Below are positions 1-5,569 of a DNA stretch of 5,569 nucleotides, piece by piece. Source of the DNA: Flavobacteriales bacterium (GTDB lineage: Bacteria; Bacteroidota; Bacteroidia; Flavobacteriales; JADGDT01); assembly GCA_023145275.1 (NCBI GenBank), contig JAGLEB010000148.1, forward strand, positions 1 to 5,569, read 5' to 3'. A program made the position numbers and the translations under genes. The notes under the pieces are model-generated. The model had not been told where the DNA came from, did not search any database, and worked only from the letters and a program-made list of their open reading frames with translations. How positions within the stretch are numbered: the first letter of the stretch is position 1; each line of letters begins with the position of its first letter.

Positions 1-4
1 CAAT

Positions 5-12
5 TAATTTTG
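5..12 (+). promoter_or_regulatory. Candidate Bacteroidota -7 promoter box (TAATTTTG) for the flavoenzyme gene
   Basis: The octamer TAATTTTG fits the Bacteroidota sigma-70-type -7 consensus TAnnTTTG. It is the same octamer found just upstream of both malic enzyme genes in this window. The matching -33 element would lie left of the window and cannot be checked. A start of transcription a few bases downstream would give a leader of about 80 nt before the start codon at 99. The octamer also occurs once by chance inside a coding region (1469-1476), so position is the main support. Confidence 0.45.
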
Positions 13-98
13 TGGAGGTTTTTTTTTCAACATTACCTTATAGAGGCCTAATTCACTGCTAAATATCATTAAACTACATTAAGTAAATCATATGTGAA

Positions 99-1994
99 AT
101 GCTGATTATTAAATACCTTAATGATATTAAATTCAAGGTTATGATACAGCTGAAAAACAATTTCATTATGGCACCTGTAAAAACAGGTTATGGAAACAAT
201 TTAGGCACGGTTACCGAAAGGCATATTCAGTTTTACAAACGTAGAGCAAAGTATATTGGTGCAATTACACTAGAACCACTTTATATTGACAAGAGAATTA
301 GAGAACTACCAACTCAAATAGGTATTGACGCCGAGGATAAAATAAGCGGACTAAAAGGCCTAACAGACGAAATACATAAATCGGACACTAAAGTGATTGC
401 TCATCTCAACCATCCTGGCAGGATGGCAAATCCCAAAATTCCCGGTAATATTTTTTTATCGTCAACTGATGTGGCTTGTGAGATGGGTGGTGCTAAACCA
501 AAAATGATAGATGAAACAGAATTCTCAGAAATACTGCAGCTATTTGCTAATTCTGCTATACTTGCAGAAAAATCGGGATTCGACATAATAGAGCTGCAAT
601 TCGGGCATGGGTATTTAGCGGCACAATTTCTATCACCTAGAGTTAATAAGCGTAAAGATTCATATGGAGGAAGTTTCGAGAATAGGATTAAGTTTCCTCT
701 TCAAATTTTAGACATTGTAAAGTCAGTAACTAATCTTCCAATAATAGTTCGTATAAGTGGAGATGAAATGATAGAAGACGGTATTAAGATAAACGAGATG
801 ATATCGTTTTCTAAAATTTTAGAATCAAAATCAGTAAGCGCCATTCATGTTTCTTCTGGGACGATTTGCAATACCCCTCCATGGTATTTTCAACACATGT
901 TTGTGCCTAAGGGAAAATCTTGGGAATTGGCAGGCAAAATAAATGATAGCATAAATATTCCTGTAATTTTTGTAGGGCAAATAAATGAGTTTGATGATGT
1001 AGATAAAATTTCAAATAGATTTAATCCAGGACTCATAGCTATCGGAAGGGCTTTAGTTGCTGACCCCGACTTTGTAGGTAAATATTTAGGTAAGGTTGGT
1101 GGTAATCTAAGACCGTGTATGGCATGTAGCGAAGGTTGCTTAGGAGGAGTTAAAAGTGGAAAAGGACTTGGATGCACTGTTAACCCCGAAGTTGGAAAAG
1201 AAGGCAAAACTTATGAGATTACAACATCACCTAAGAACATTGCAGTTGTTGGCGGTGGGCTAGCCGGACTTACGGCAGCGGTAACATTAAAACATAGAGG
1301 GCACAGAGTCACATTATTTGAAAAAAACAATCTTGGAGGTCAGTTTTTACTTGCTCCACTTCCACCCCACAAATCATCATTACAAAAAATCATAAACTAC
1401 TTGGTAGCAGAAATGAAATTCAACAATATCGAACTTGTGGAAAAAGAATTCATTACAGATGATCAAAATAATTTTGACGAAATTATTGTTGCAACAGGGT
1501 CTAAACCTATAGTTCCCCCAATCAAGGGGCTTAAAGAATATTTTTGGGCTGAAATTCTTCAAAAAGAAAACTTACCAAAAAACAAAAATGTGCTTATCGT
1601 AGGTGGCGGGCTAATAGGTACTGAAATAGCCTACAAATTATTAGTTAATGAGAATACTATTTACATTGTTGAAATGCTAGATTCTATTGCAAGAGGTATG
1701 GAAATGATAGAGCAAAAGCTCACCTTAAAAGCTCTGTCAAATAATAATGTAAGCATCTTCTTGAATACTAAAGTTTCTAAAATTAAAGACAGTACCATCT
1801 ACCTTGATGGTATCAGTAATAAAAGTAAACTAGAAAATATAGATGTGATTGTACTAGCTACAGGAATGAAATCTTACATGCCATTTGCAGGTGATAATAG
1901 CAGAAAAAACATTCATGTAATTGGTGATGCTAATAAGGTAGGAAAAGCAAAGGACGCAATAGGAAATGCTTTCGATATGGCAAATAGTCTATAA
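99..1994 (+). CDS. Old Yellow Enzyme-type NADH:flavin oxidoreductase, 2,4-dienoyl-CoA reductase/enoate reductase-like (FMN, 4Fe-4S, FAD)
   Basis: This is a 631-residue cytoplasmic iron-sulfur flavoprotein. Family members pass electrons from NAD(P)H through FAD and a 4Fe-4S cluster to FMN, which reduces an activated C=C bond. The N-terminal TIM barrel covers roughly residues 1-335, with the MAP motif at 24-26, HxGR at 105-108, candidate catalytic Tyr172 in GYL, and a GRALVADPDF segment (316-325) near the FMN phosphate. The cluster ligands are Cys340, 343, 347 and 359 (C-x2-C-x3-C-x11-C, the FadH/trimethylamine dehydrogenase spacing). The FAD motif is GGGLAG (385-390) with Glu408. The second dinucleotide motif is GGGLIG (502-507) with Glu525, which suggests NADH rather than NADPH. 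ATG motifs (465-467, 587-589) and IGD (608-610) follow. From memory, E. coli FadH (671 aa) has an insertion after the second motif that is absent here, so BaiCD/enoate-reductase-type enzymes are a closer architectural match. The usual LKNR motif reads LKNN (18-21). I chose the start at 99 because residues 6-20 align with the usual LFxPIKIGxLxLKN start; Met at 141 is the alternative. No neighbouring gene indicates the substrate. Confidence 0.9.
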   Translation: MLIIKYLNDIKFKVMIQLKNNFIMAPVKTGYGNNLGTVTERHIQFYKRRAKYIGAITLEPLYIDKRIRELPTQIGIDAEDKISGLKGLTDEIHKSDTKVIAHLNHPGRMANPKIPGNIFLSSTDVACEMGGAKPKMIDETEFSEILQLFANSAILAEKSGFDIIELQFGHGYLAAQFLSPRVNKRKDSYGGSFENRIKFPLQILDIVKSVTNLPIIVRISGDEMIEDGIKINEMISFSKILESKSVSAIHVSSGTICNTPPWYFQHMFVPKGKSWELAGKINDSINIPVIFVGQINEFDDVDKISNRFNPGLIAIGRALVADPDFVGKYLGKVGGNLRPCMACSEGCLGGVKSGKGLGCTVNPEVGKEGKTYEITTSPKNIAVVGGGLAGLTAAVTLKHRGHRVTLFEKNNLGGQFLLAPLPPHKSSLQKIINYLVAEMKFNNIELVEKEFITDDQNNFDEIIVATGSKPIVPPIKGLKEYFWAEILQKENLPKNKNVLIVGGGLIGTEIAYKLLVNENTIYIVEMLDSIARGMEMIEQKLTLKALSNNNVSIFLNTKVSKIKDSTIYLDGISNKSKLENIDVIVLATGMKSYMPFAGDNSRKNIHVIGDANKVGKAKDAIGNAFDMANSL

Positions 1995-1997
1995 TGG

Positions 1998-2039
1998 GAA
2001 AGCCGCACAAACAACATAACTACAGTTTGTGCGGCTTTC
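1998..2039. terminator. Hairpin terminator between convergent genes, probably bidirectional
   Basis: A perfect 15-bp inverted repeat has arms at 1998-2012 and 2025-2039 with a 12-nt loop. It starts 3 bases after the stop codon of the flavoenzyme and ends 16 bases before the stop codon of ppnP on the other strand. The GC core GCCGCAC is strong for such an AT-rich region. The T-rich tails are short on both strands (CTTTCTATT on plus, CTTTCCC on minus), so termination efficiency is uncertain, but the position between two convergent stop codons is typical of a shared terminator. Confidence 0.8.
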
Positions 2040-2055
2040 TATTAGTACTCAACGA

Positions 2056-2337
2056 TTAATCATAAAAACAAATATACGAACTTACAGTGTTAGCTTTCAT
2101 TTTGAAATTCTTGTGATCAACAACTGAAAACTCTTTGCCTACTCTAATTAATCTCCAATGATGCTCGTCTTCTTCCCAAAATTCAATTTCTCCAGATGTT
2201 ACAACATATCTCTCCTTTGGAATTGCACCAAATTCAAACTCACCAGGAGAAACAATCCCAACTGAAAAGGCTCCTTTATCATCATCATGAGTCAACGACA
2301 TCACTTTACTACCGTGGTATTCTCGAATTTTATACAT
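2056..2337 (-). CDS. ppnP: Pyrimidine/purine nucleoside phosphorylase PpnP (YaiE/DUF1255 family, cupin fold)
   Basis: The 93-residue product matches the length and pattern of E. coli PpnP (YaiE, 94 aa). In that family the enzyme splits a broad range of nucleosides with phosphate to give the free base and ribose 1-phosphate, a nucleoside salvage role in the cytoplasm. Visible family features are an N-terminal YHGSKVMSL (7-15), SVGIVSPGEFEF (25-36), VTSGEIEFW (46-54), a tryptophan-led strand at 61-70 (WRLIRVGKEF), and the characteristic C-terminus SYICFY (87-92), which corresponds to SYLCRY in E. coli. The protein is acidic around 55-58, has no signal peptide and consists of one small beta-rich domain. 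The gene points left, converges on the flavoenzyme gene and shares the hairpin between them. It is a lone gene here, diverging from maeB across about 600 bp. The start ATG follows an A/T-only stretch without a Shine-Dalgarno sequence, as is usual in Bacteroidota. Confidence 0.88.
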   Translation of the reverse strand: MYKIREYHGSKVMSLTHDDDKGAFSVGIVSPGEFEFGAIPKERYVVTSGEIEFWEEDEHHWRLIRVGKEFSVVDHKNFKMKANTVSSYICFYD

Positions 2338-2365
2338 AATTTTTTTATTTAAATATTGGCATATC

Positions 2366-2373
2366 TAAAGTTA
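2366..2373 (-). promoter_or_regulatory. Possible -7 box of the ppnP promoter (TAACTTTA, one mismatch)
   Basis: On the minus strand TAACTTTA differs from TAnnTTTG only at the last base and lies 28 bases before the ppnP start codon, close to the spacing seen in front of the malic enzyme genes (33-34 bases). No clear -33 TTG is present upstream, only a T-rich run ending in CAG near 2386-2398. This is a position-based suggestion. Confidence 0.3.
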
Positions 2374-2848
2374 CAATCTTTTTATCTGAAAAAAAATATA
2401 ATAGCATATCCTATTTGATGATAATAATCATTAAACTGTTGATAGTGTATATGTTTCTTAAACTTCCGTACACGCAAAATAATTTAACAAATCATACTAA
2501 AAAATAGTACAAGCCACTTTATTTTAGATAATTATCACCTAATAGTGGGCTTCTATATGTCTAATACATGAAAAATGGATCTTATGCGTAGCACCCATAA
2601 ATGATTTTTAAGTTTATCTATTTAGTGAATCTTAGAGAACTATCTATTCTTTTTGGTGACGTATAAAAAACTTCAAGGTCGAGATGATCGAAGATTTAGT
2701 AATAGGAGTTTACTTTTGTAAATGACTGATTACAAAATCAAGATCAACAAATAGATTGGTATTTCCTTATAGACACTATTTAATAAAAAACTTTTCTTTT
2801 ATTATTGATATTAATTCTACTTTTTTATTGAATTATCTAAATATGTAC
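2374..2848. other. Long AT-rich intergenic region between divergent ppnP and maeB, no gene recognised
   Basis: This makes up most of the 599-bp gap between two divergent genes. Reading both strands I see only very short reading frames (for example 18 codons at 2451-2504, and 10 codons at 2722-2751) without protein-like character. There is an imperfect inverted repeat at 2414-2435, a bulged one at 2511-2552, and a perfect 8-bp one at 2714-2737. I see no tRNA, no recognisable riboswitch and no mobile-element ends. A small RNA or regulatory region cannot be excluded by eye. Confidence 0.5.
2714..2737. repeat. 8-bp inverted repeat TTTTGTAA-N8-TTACAAAA, possible operator
   Basis: The arms 2714-2721 and 2730-2737 are perfect reverse complements separated by 8 bases. 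The left arm overlaps TACTTTTG (2711-2718), which fits the -7 consensus TAnnTTTG, although no suitably spaced -33 motif is seen. The arrangement could be a dimeric regulator site or a weak hairpin. AT-rich inverted repeats of this length also arise by chance, and the site lies about 200 bp upstream of maeB. Confidence 0.25.
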
Positions 2849-2990
2849 ATGATAAATAACATATAGCTTTTTCCCTGTTTAATTGAAAAACTATATAATT
2901 TTGCGCTACAAAACAAAAACTATTTTAACCATTATTATGGCTTCATTAAGAGAAGACGCGTTAGATTATCACGCAAAAGGACGACCAGGA
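2849..2990 (+). repeat. Direct repeat, copy 1: promoter and first codons of maeB
   Basis: This block is repeated at 5426-5567. Conserved parts, in order, are: a 15-base element ATGAYAAATAACATA (2849-2863, 14 of 15 identical); after a diverged 21-base spacer, a 19-base segment containing the -7 box (2885-2903, 18 of 19 identical); after a diverged 33-base leader, the first 18 codons (2937-2990, 43 of 54 bases identical). The order and spacing are kept to within one base per interval, so the two copies are homologous. Confidence 0.8.
2874..2903 (+). promoter_or_regulatory. maeB promoter, -7 box TAATTTTG at 2896-2903
   Basis: TAATTTTG (2896-2903) is an exact match to the Bacteroidota -7 consensus. 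CCTG (2874-2877) stands 18 bases upstream as a weak -33 element; the downstream paralogue has TATG at exactly the same 18-base spacing, so only the TG is shared. Transcription would begin around 2909-2911, giving a leader of under 30 nt before the ATG at 2937. Conservation of this segment in front of the second copy supports its function. Confidence 0.65.
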
Positions 2991-5204
2991 AAGATTCAGG
3001 TAGTACCAACAAAACACCACCGTACACAACGAGATTTATCATTAGCATACAGTCCGGGTGTGGCTGAACCATGCTTGGAAATTCATAAAGATCCAGAAGA
3101 TGCATATAAATATACTGCAAAAGGGAATTTAGTTGGAGTTATATCAAACGGAACAGCGGTTTTAGGACTTGGAGATATTGGTGCTATAGCAGGGAAACCT
3201 GTAATGGAAGGGAAAGGATTATTATTTAAAATATTCTCTGATATTGATGTATTTGATATTGAAGTTGATGAAACTGATATCGATGCTTTTGTAAAAACGG
3301 TAAAAGCCATTGCTCCAACTTTTGGAGGAATAAACCTCGAAGATATTAAAGCTCCAGAATGTTTCGAAATTGAAAGGAGACTAAAAGCAGAATTAGATAT
3401 TCCGGTAATGCACGACGACCAACACGGTACGGCTATTATTTCGGGTGCAGGTTTGTTAAATGCTTTAGAAATTAATGGCAAAGACATAAAAGATATTAGA
3501 CTATTTGTTAGTGGTGCTGGCGCCGCAGCTTGTGCTTGTACGAGAATGTACATTCAACTAGGTGTTGATAGAAAAAACATAGTGATGTCTGACGTTAATG
3601 GTATTCTAACAAAGAATAGAACTGATTTAAGCATCGTGAACGAGGAGTTTGCAATTGATAGCAATATAACAACTATGGAGGAAGGAATTAAGAATACCGA
3701 TGTATTCTTAGGCCTTTCGGCTGGAAATATTTTAAAGCCTCACATGCTAGAATCAATGGCTAAAGACCCTATTGTTTTTGCTATGGCTAACCCTACTCCT
3801 GAGATTTCTTATGACGAGGCCGTAGCAACTCGCGCTGATATAATTATGGCTACTGGCCGTTCTGATTATCCGAACCAGATTAACAACGTACTTGGTTTCC
3901 CATACATATTCAGAGGTGCTTTAGATGTTAGAGCATCTGCAATTAACGAGGAAATGAAAATGGCTGCTGTACGTGCAATTGCAGAGCTAGCAAAAGAAGC
4001 AGTTCCCGATTTGGTTAGAAAGGCATACAACAAAGAAAACATGTCTTTCGGTAGAGAATACATTGTTCCTACACCTTTAGACCCTAGATTAATTGAGCGT
4101 GTTCCTGCAGCAATTGCAAAAGCAGCTATAGATTCAGGTGTTGCTAGACTTAATATTACTGATTGGGATAAATACAACGAAGGGCTTCTTGAACGTATGG
4201 GAATTGATCATGCAATTATGCGTGGTATGACTTCTAAAGCAAAAGCAAATCCTAAACGTATTGTATTTAGTGACGCTAACAATAAAAATATTTTACAAGC
4301 TGCAAGAATCCTTAAGGATGAAGGTATAGCATTCCCCGTTTTGGTTGGAATGAAAAGTAGAATAAACAATACAGCTACCGAAAACAATATTGATATATCC
4401 GATTTAAAAATCATCGATAATAATGCCGATGATGCTAAAGAACAAAGAGCTAAATATGCAAAATTATTCTTCGATAAGCGTGGAAGAAGCGGAGTATCAA
4501 AGCTCAGTGCTGATAGATTAATGGGCGATAAAAATTACTTTGGCGCTGCCATGGTAGAGGCTGGGGATGTTGACGCCATGATTTCGGGTATTTCTTCGCC
4601 TTATGCTGATGTTATACGTCCAGCATTAAAAATTGTGGGTAAACGCGACGATGTAAACAAAATTGCGGGGATGTATTTGCTTAGAACAAAGAAAGGTCAT
4701 TATTTCTTTGCTGACACAAGTATAAACATCAATCCTACTGCCGAAGAATTGGTTGACATTACACTATTAACAAAAGAGAAAGTTGAAGCATTTGGTGTTA
4801 AACCAACTATGGCAATGCTTTCTTACTCAAACTATGGATCAGCCGCAGGGGTATCTTCAAACAAAGTGAAAAAAGCAATTTCTATTCTTCACGAAAAGCA
4901 TCCTGATGTAATAATTGATGGAGAGATGCAAGCTAATTTCGCTCTAAACAAAGAACTGCGTAAAGGAAGGTGTCCTAATTCTAAATTAGAAGATAAAGAT
5001 GTGAATACATTAATTTTTCCTGATCTAACATCAGGAAACATCACGTACAAAACAATGCAAGAAATTGGTTCTTCAGAAGCAATTGGACCAATTGTTATGG
5101 GACTTAAAAAACCTATTCACGTACTTCAATTATCGAGTTCGGTAAGAGAAATTATAGACATGTCGACTATCGCAGTTGTTGACGCTCAAGAAGTAGAGGA
5201 ATAA
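2937..5204 (+). CDS. maeB: Malic enzyme, MaeB type (malic domain plus phosphotransacetylase-like domain)
   Basis: This cytoplasmic 755-residue enzyme oxidatively decarboxylates L-malate to pyruvate and CO2 with reduction of NAD(P)+, linking the TCA cycle to pyruvate and supplying reductant. The malic domain covers about 1-430: YSPGVAEP with candidate catalytic Tyr38; MEGKGLLFK with candidate catalytic Lys93; metal ligands Glu135, Asp136 (NLEDI) and Asp161 (HDDQHGTA); dinucleotide motif GAGAAA (193-198); NPTPEI (285-290); and GRSDYPNQINNV (307-318). Residues about 437-755 are phosphotransacetylase-like, with MISGISSPYADVIRPAL (548-564) and LIFPDLTSGNI (692-702). In studied MaeB proteins this part is regulatory (acetyl-CoA response, oligomerisation), not catalytic. 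Length matches E. coli MaeB (759 aa) and the gene is intact. The frame is open upstream to TTG at 2883, but that start lies before the -7 box, so it would not be transcribed; the ATG at 2937 is matched exactly in the downstream paralogue, whose upstream frame is closed by TAA at 5490-5492. NADP preference is usual for the family but not proven from sequence. Own promoter and terminator, so monocistronic. Confidence 0.95.
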   Translation: MASLREDALDYHAKGRPGKIQVVPTKHHRTQRDLSLAYSPGVAEPCLEIHKDPEDAYKYTAKGNLVGVISNGTAVLGLGDIGAIAGKPVMEGKGLLFKIFSDIDVFDIEVDETDIDAFVKTVKAIAPTFGGINLEDIKAPECFEIERRLKAELDIPVMHDDQHGTAIISGAGLLNALEINGKDIKDIRLFVSGAGAAACACTRMYIQLGVDRKNIVMSDVNGILTKNRTDLSIVNEEFAIDSNITTMEEGIKNTDVFLGLSAGNILKPHMLESMAKDPIVFAMANPTPEISYDEAVATRADIIMATGRSDYPNQINNVLGFPYIFRGALDVRASAINEEMKMAAVRAIAELAKEAVPDLVRKAYNKENMSFGREYIVPTPLDPRLIERVPAAIAKAAIDSGVARLNITDWDKYNEGLLERMGIDHAIMRGMTSKAKANPKRIVFSDANNKNILQAARILKDEGIAFPVLVGMKSRINNTATENNIDISDLKIIDNNADDAKEQRAKYAKLFFDKRGRSGVSKLSADRLMGDKNYFGAAMVEAGDVDAMISGISSPYADVIRPALKIVGKRDDVNKIAGMYLLRTKKGHYFFADTSININPTAEELVDITLLTKEKVEAFGVKPTMAMLSYSNYGSAAGVSSNKVKKAISILHEKHPDVIIDGEMQANFALNKELRKGRCPNSKLEDKDVNTLIFPDLTSGNITYKTMQEIGSSEAIGPIVMGLKKPIHVLQLSSSVREIIDMSTIAVVDAQEVEE

Positions 5205-5271
5205 AAAAATCGTAGAAACCTGAGAAAGAAGATAGTAACATCATCTAAATCGGACATAATATCTATTTACG

Positions 5272-5306
5272 AAGAGGCCATCAATAATTGATAGCCTCTT
5301 TTTTTT
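5272..5306 (+). terminator. Rho-independent terminator of maeB
   Basis: AAGAGGC (5272-5278) pairs perfectly with GCCTCTT (5294-5300). Inside it, after one C/A mismatch, ATCA (5280-5283) pairs with TGAT (5289-5292), closing a 5-nt loop. The right arm runs into eight consecutive T (5299-5306). It lies 67 bases after the maeB stop codon and should separate maeB transcription from the next gene. Confidence 0.85.
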
Positions 5307-5425
5307 GTACTTTATAAAATCAAAAAACATCAGTATAATATGAAAAGACTTTACACCCTTTAAATACATTTACTCTTACAAGCAAATAGTTAGTTTTCAA
5401 TGTCTCTTTTATTTCATAAAAAAGT

Positions 5426-5567
5426 ATGACAAATAACATACGTTTTTTTTATGATTAACAGAAAAACTAGATAATTTTGTATTAAGAACTAAAAACTATA
5501 TATAAACATAATTATGGCTTCATTAAGAGAAGATGCGTTGAAATATCACTCATCAGGACGAAAGGGG
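5426..5567 (+). repeat. Direct repeat, copy 2: promoter and first codons of the second malic enzyme gene
   Basis: Counterpart of 2849-2990. The 15-base element lies at 5426-5440, the -7 segment at 5461-5479, and the 18 conserved codons at 5514-5567. The spacers are 20 and 34 bases against 21 and 33 in copy 1. The similarity probably continues beyond the window into the coding region. Confidence 0.8.
5450..5479 (+). promoter_or_regulatory. Promoter of the second malic enzyme gene, -7 box TAATTTTG at 5472-5479
   Basis: An exact -7 octamer TAATTTTG (5472-5479) is preceded at 18 bases by TATG (5450-5453), a weak -33 element. The geometry equals that of the maeB promoter, and the start codon follows 34 bases downstream. 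Both the similarity to copy 1 and the intervening terminator indicate that this gene is transcribed on its own. Confidence 0.65.
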
Positions 5568-5569
5568 AA
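5514..5569 (+). CDS. Second malic enzyme (MaeB paralogue), 5' fragment cut by the window end
   Basis: Only 18 codons and two bases are visible. The encoded start, MASLREDALKYHSSGRKG, matches the first 18 residues of the upstream MaeB at 14 positions. The differences at nucleotide level include three purely synonymous changes (GAC/GAT, TTA/TTG, GGA/GGG), so this is a diverged paralogue and not an assembly duplicate. No Shine-Dalgarno sequence precedes it; the leader is A/T-rich. Whether the copy is full length, and whether it keeps the phosphotransacetylase-like domain, lies outside the window. Confidence 0.85.
   Translation, partial: MASLREDALKYHSSGRKG

Larger units (their letters stand above)
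5205..5513. other. Spacer between the two malic enzyme genes
   Basis: The 309-bp spacer holds the maeB terminator (5272-5306) near its left end and the promoter of the second malic enzyme gene (5426-5479) near its right end. Between 5307 and 5425 I see only AT-rich sequence with no open frame, hairpin or repeat worth naming. Confidence 0.6.

Noticed and set aside
14..18. GGAGG as a ribosome binding site
   Set aside because: It is about 80 bases before the only plausible start codon (99), far too distant, and Bacteroidota generally do not rely on such sites.
1469..1476. TAATTTTG octamer inside the flavoenzyme gene, on its coding strand
   Set aside because: It is in the middle of a well-supported coding region with no gene start nearby. 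It shows that this octamer can occur by chance in AT-rich DNA.
1994..2059. 21-codon frame starting in the overlap TAATG at the end of the flavoenzyme gene
   Set aside because: It consists almost entirely of the terminator hairpin sequence, so the open frame is incidental.
2414..2435. Inverted repeat TTTGATGAT / ATCATTAAA
   Set aside because: It has one mismatch and is made of A/T-rich words that recur by chance here; it is too weak to call an operator.
2451..2507. 18-codon plus-strand frame in the ppnP-maeB gap
   Set aside because: It is short, has no promoter or start-site context and no recognisable protein pattern.
2511..2552. Hairpin AAGCCACT / AGTGGGCTT
   Set aside because: The stem needs a bulged G, the loop is 25 nt and no T-run follows; it is not convincing as a terminator or structured RNA.
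3083..3553. Long minus-strand frame of 156 codons opposite maeB, and similar ones at 890-1207 and 3866-4177
   Set aside because: They are antisense shadows of strongly conserved coding sequence and show no family features of their own.

Overview
The window looks like an ordinary chromosomal metabolic region of a Bacteroidota bacterium. It is AT-rich, has no Shine-Dalgarno-like sites in front of its starts, and carries the Bacteroidota -7 promoter motif TAnnTTTG (here three times as the exact octamer TAATTTTG) just upstream of genes. The protein styles also fit that phylum. An anaerobic or facultative member of the Marinilabiliales/Bacteroidales type is a guess; nothing here fixes the genus.

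Layout. Positions 1-98 are a 5' flank with a -7 box at its left edge. Positions 99-1994 (+) encode a 631-residue FMN/4Fe-4S/FAD oxidoreductase of the Old Yellow Enzyme type, with the architecture of 2,4-dienoyl-CoA reductase, enoate reductase and BaiCD. A strong 15-bp hairpin at 1998-2039 separates it from a convergent small gene at 2056-2337 (-), ppnP, a cupin-fold nucleoside phosphorylase. About 600 bp without a convincing gene follow (2338-2936). Then comes maeB, 2937-5204 (+), a full-length two-domain malic enzyme (malic domain plus phosphotransacetylase-like domain), followed by a hairpin-plus-T-run terminator at 5272-5306. A second promoter and the first 18 codons of another malic enzyme (5514 to the window end) close the window.

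The most notable feature is this tandem pair of malic enzyme genes. The second copy begins with nearly the same amino acids (14 of 18 identical) and is preceded by a recognisable copy of the first gene's promoter, including a 15-base element of unknown role (14 of 15 bases identical). Because a terminator lies between them and each has its own promoter, they look like separately transcribed paralogues that arose by duplication of a gene with its promoter.

The genes do not form one pathway or operon. MaeB converts malate to pyruvate with production of NAD(P)H, PpnP salvages nucleosides, and the flavoenzyme reduces an unidentified enoyl or enone substrate. I found no mobile element, CRISPR array, tRNA or rRNA, phage gene or defence gene, and no evidence of a novel multi-gene system.
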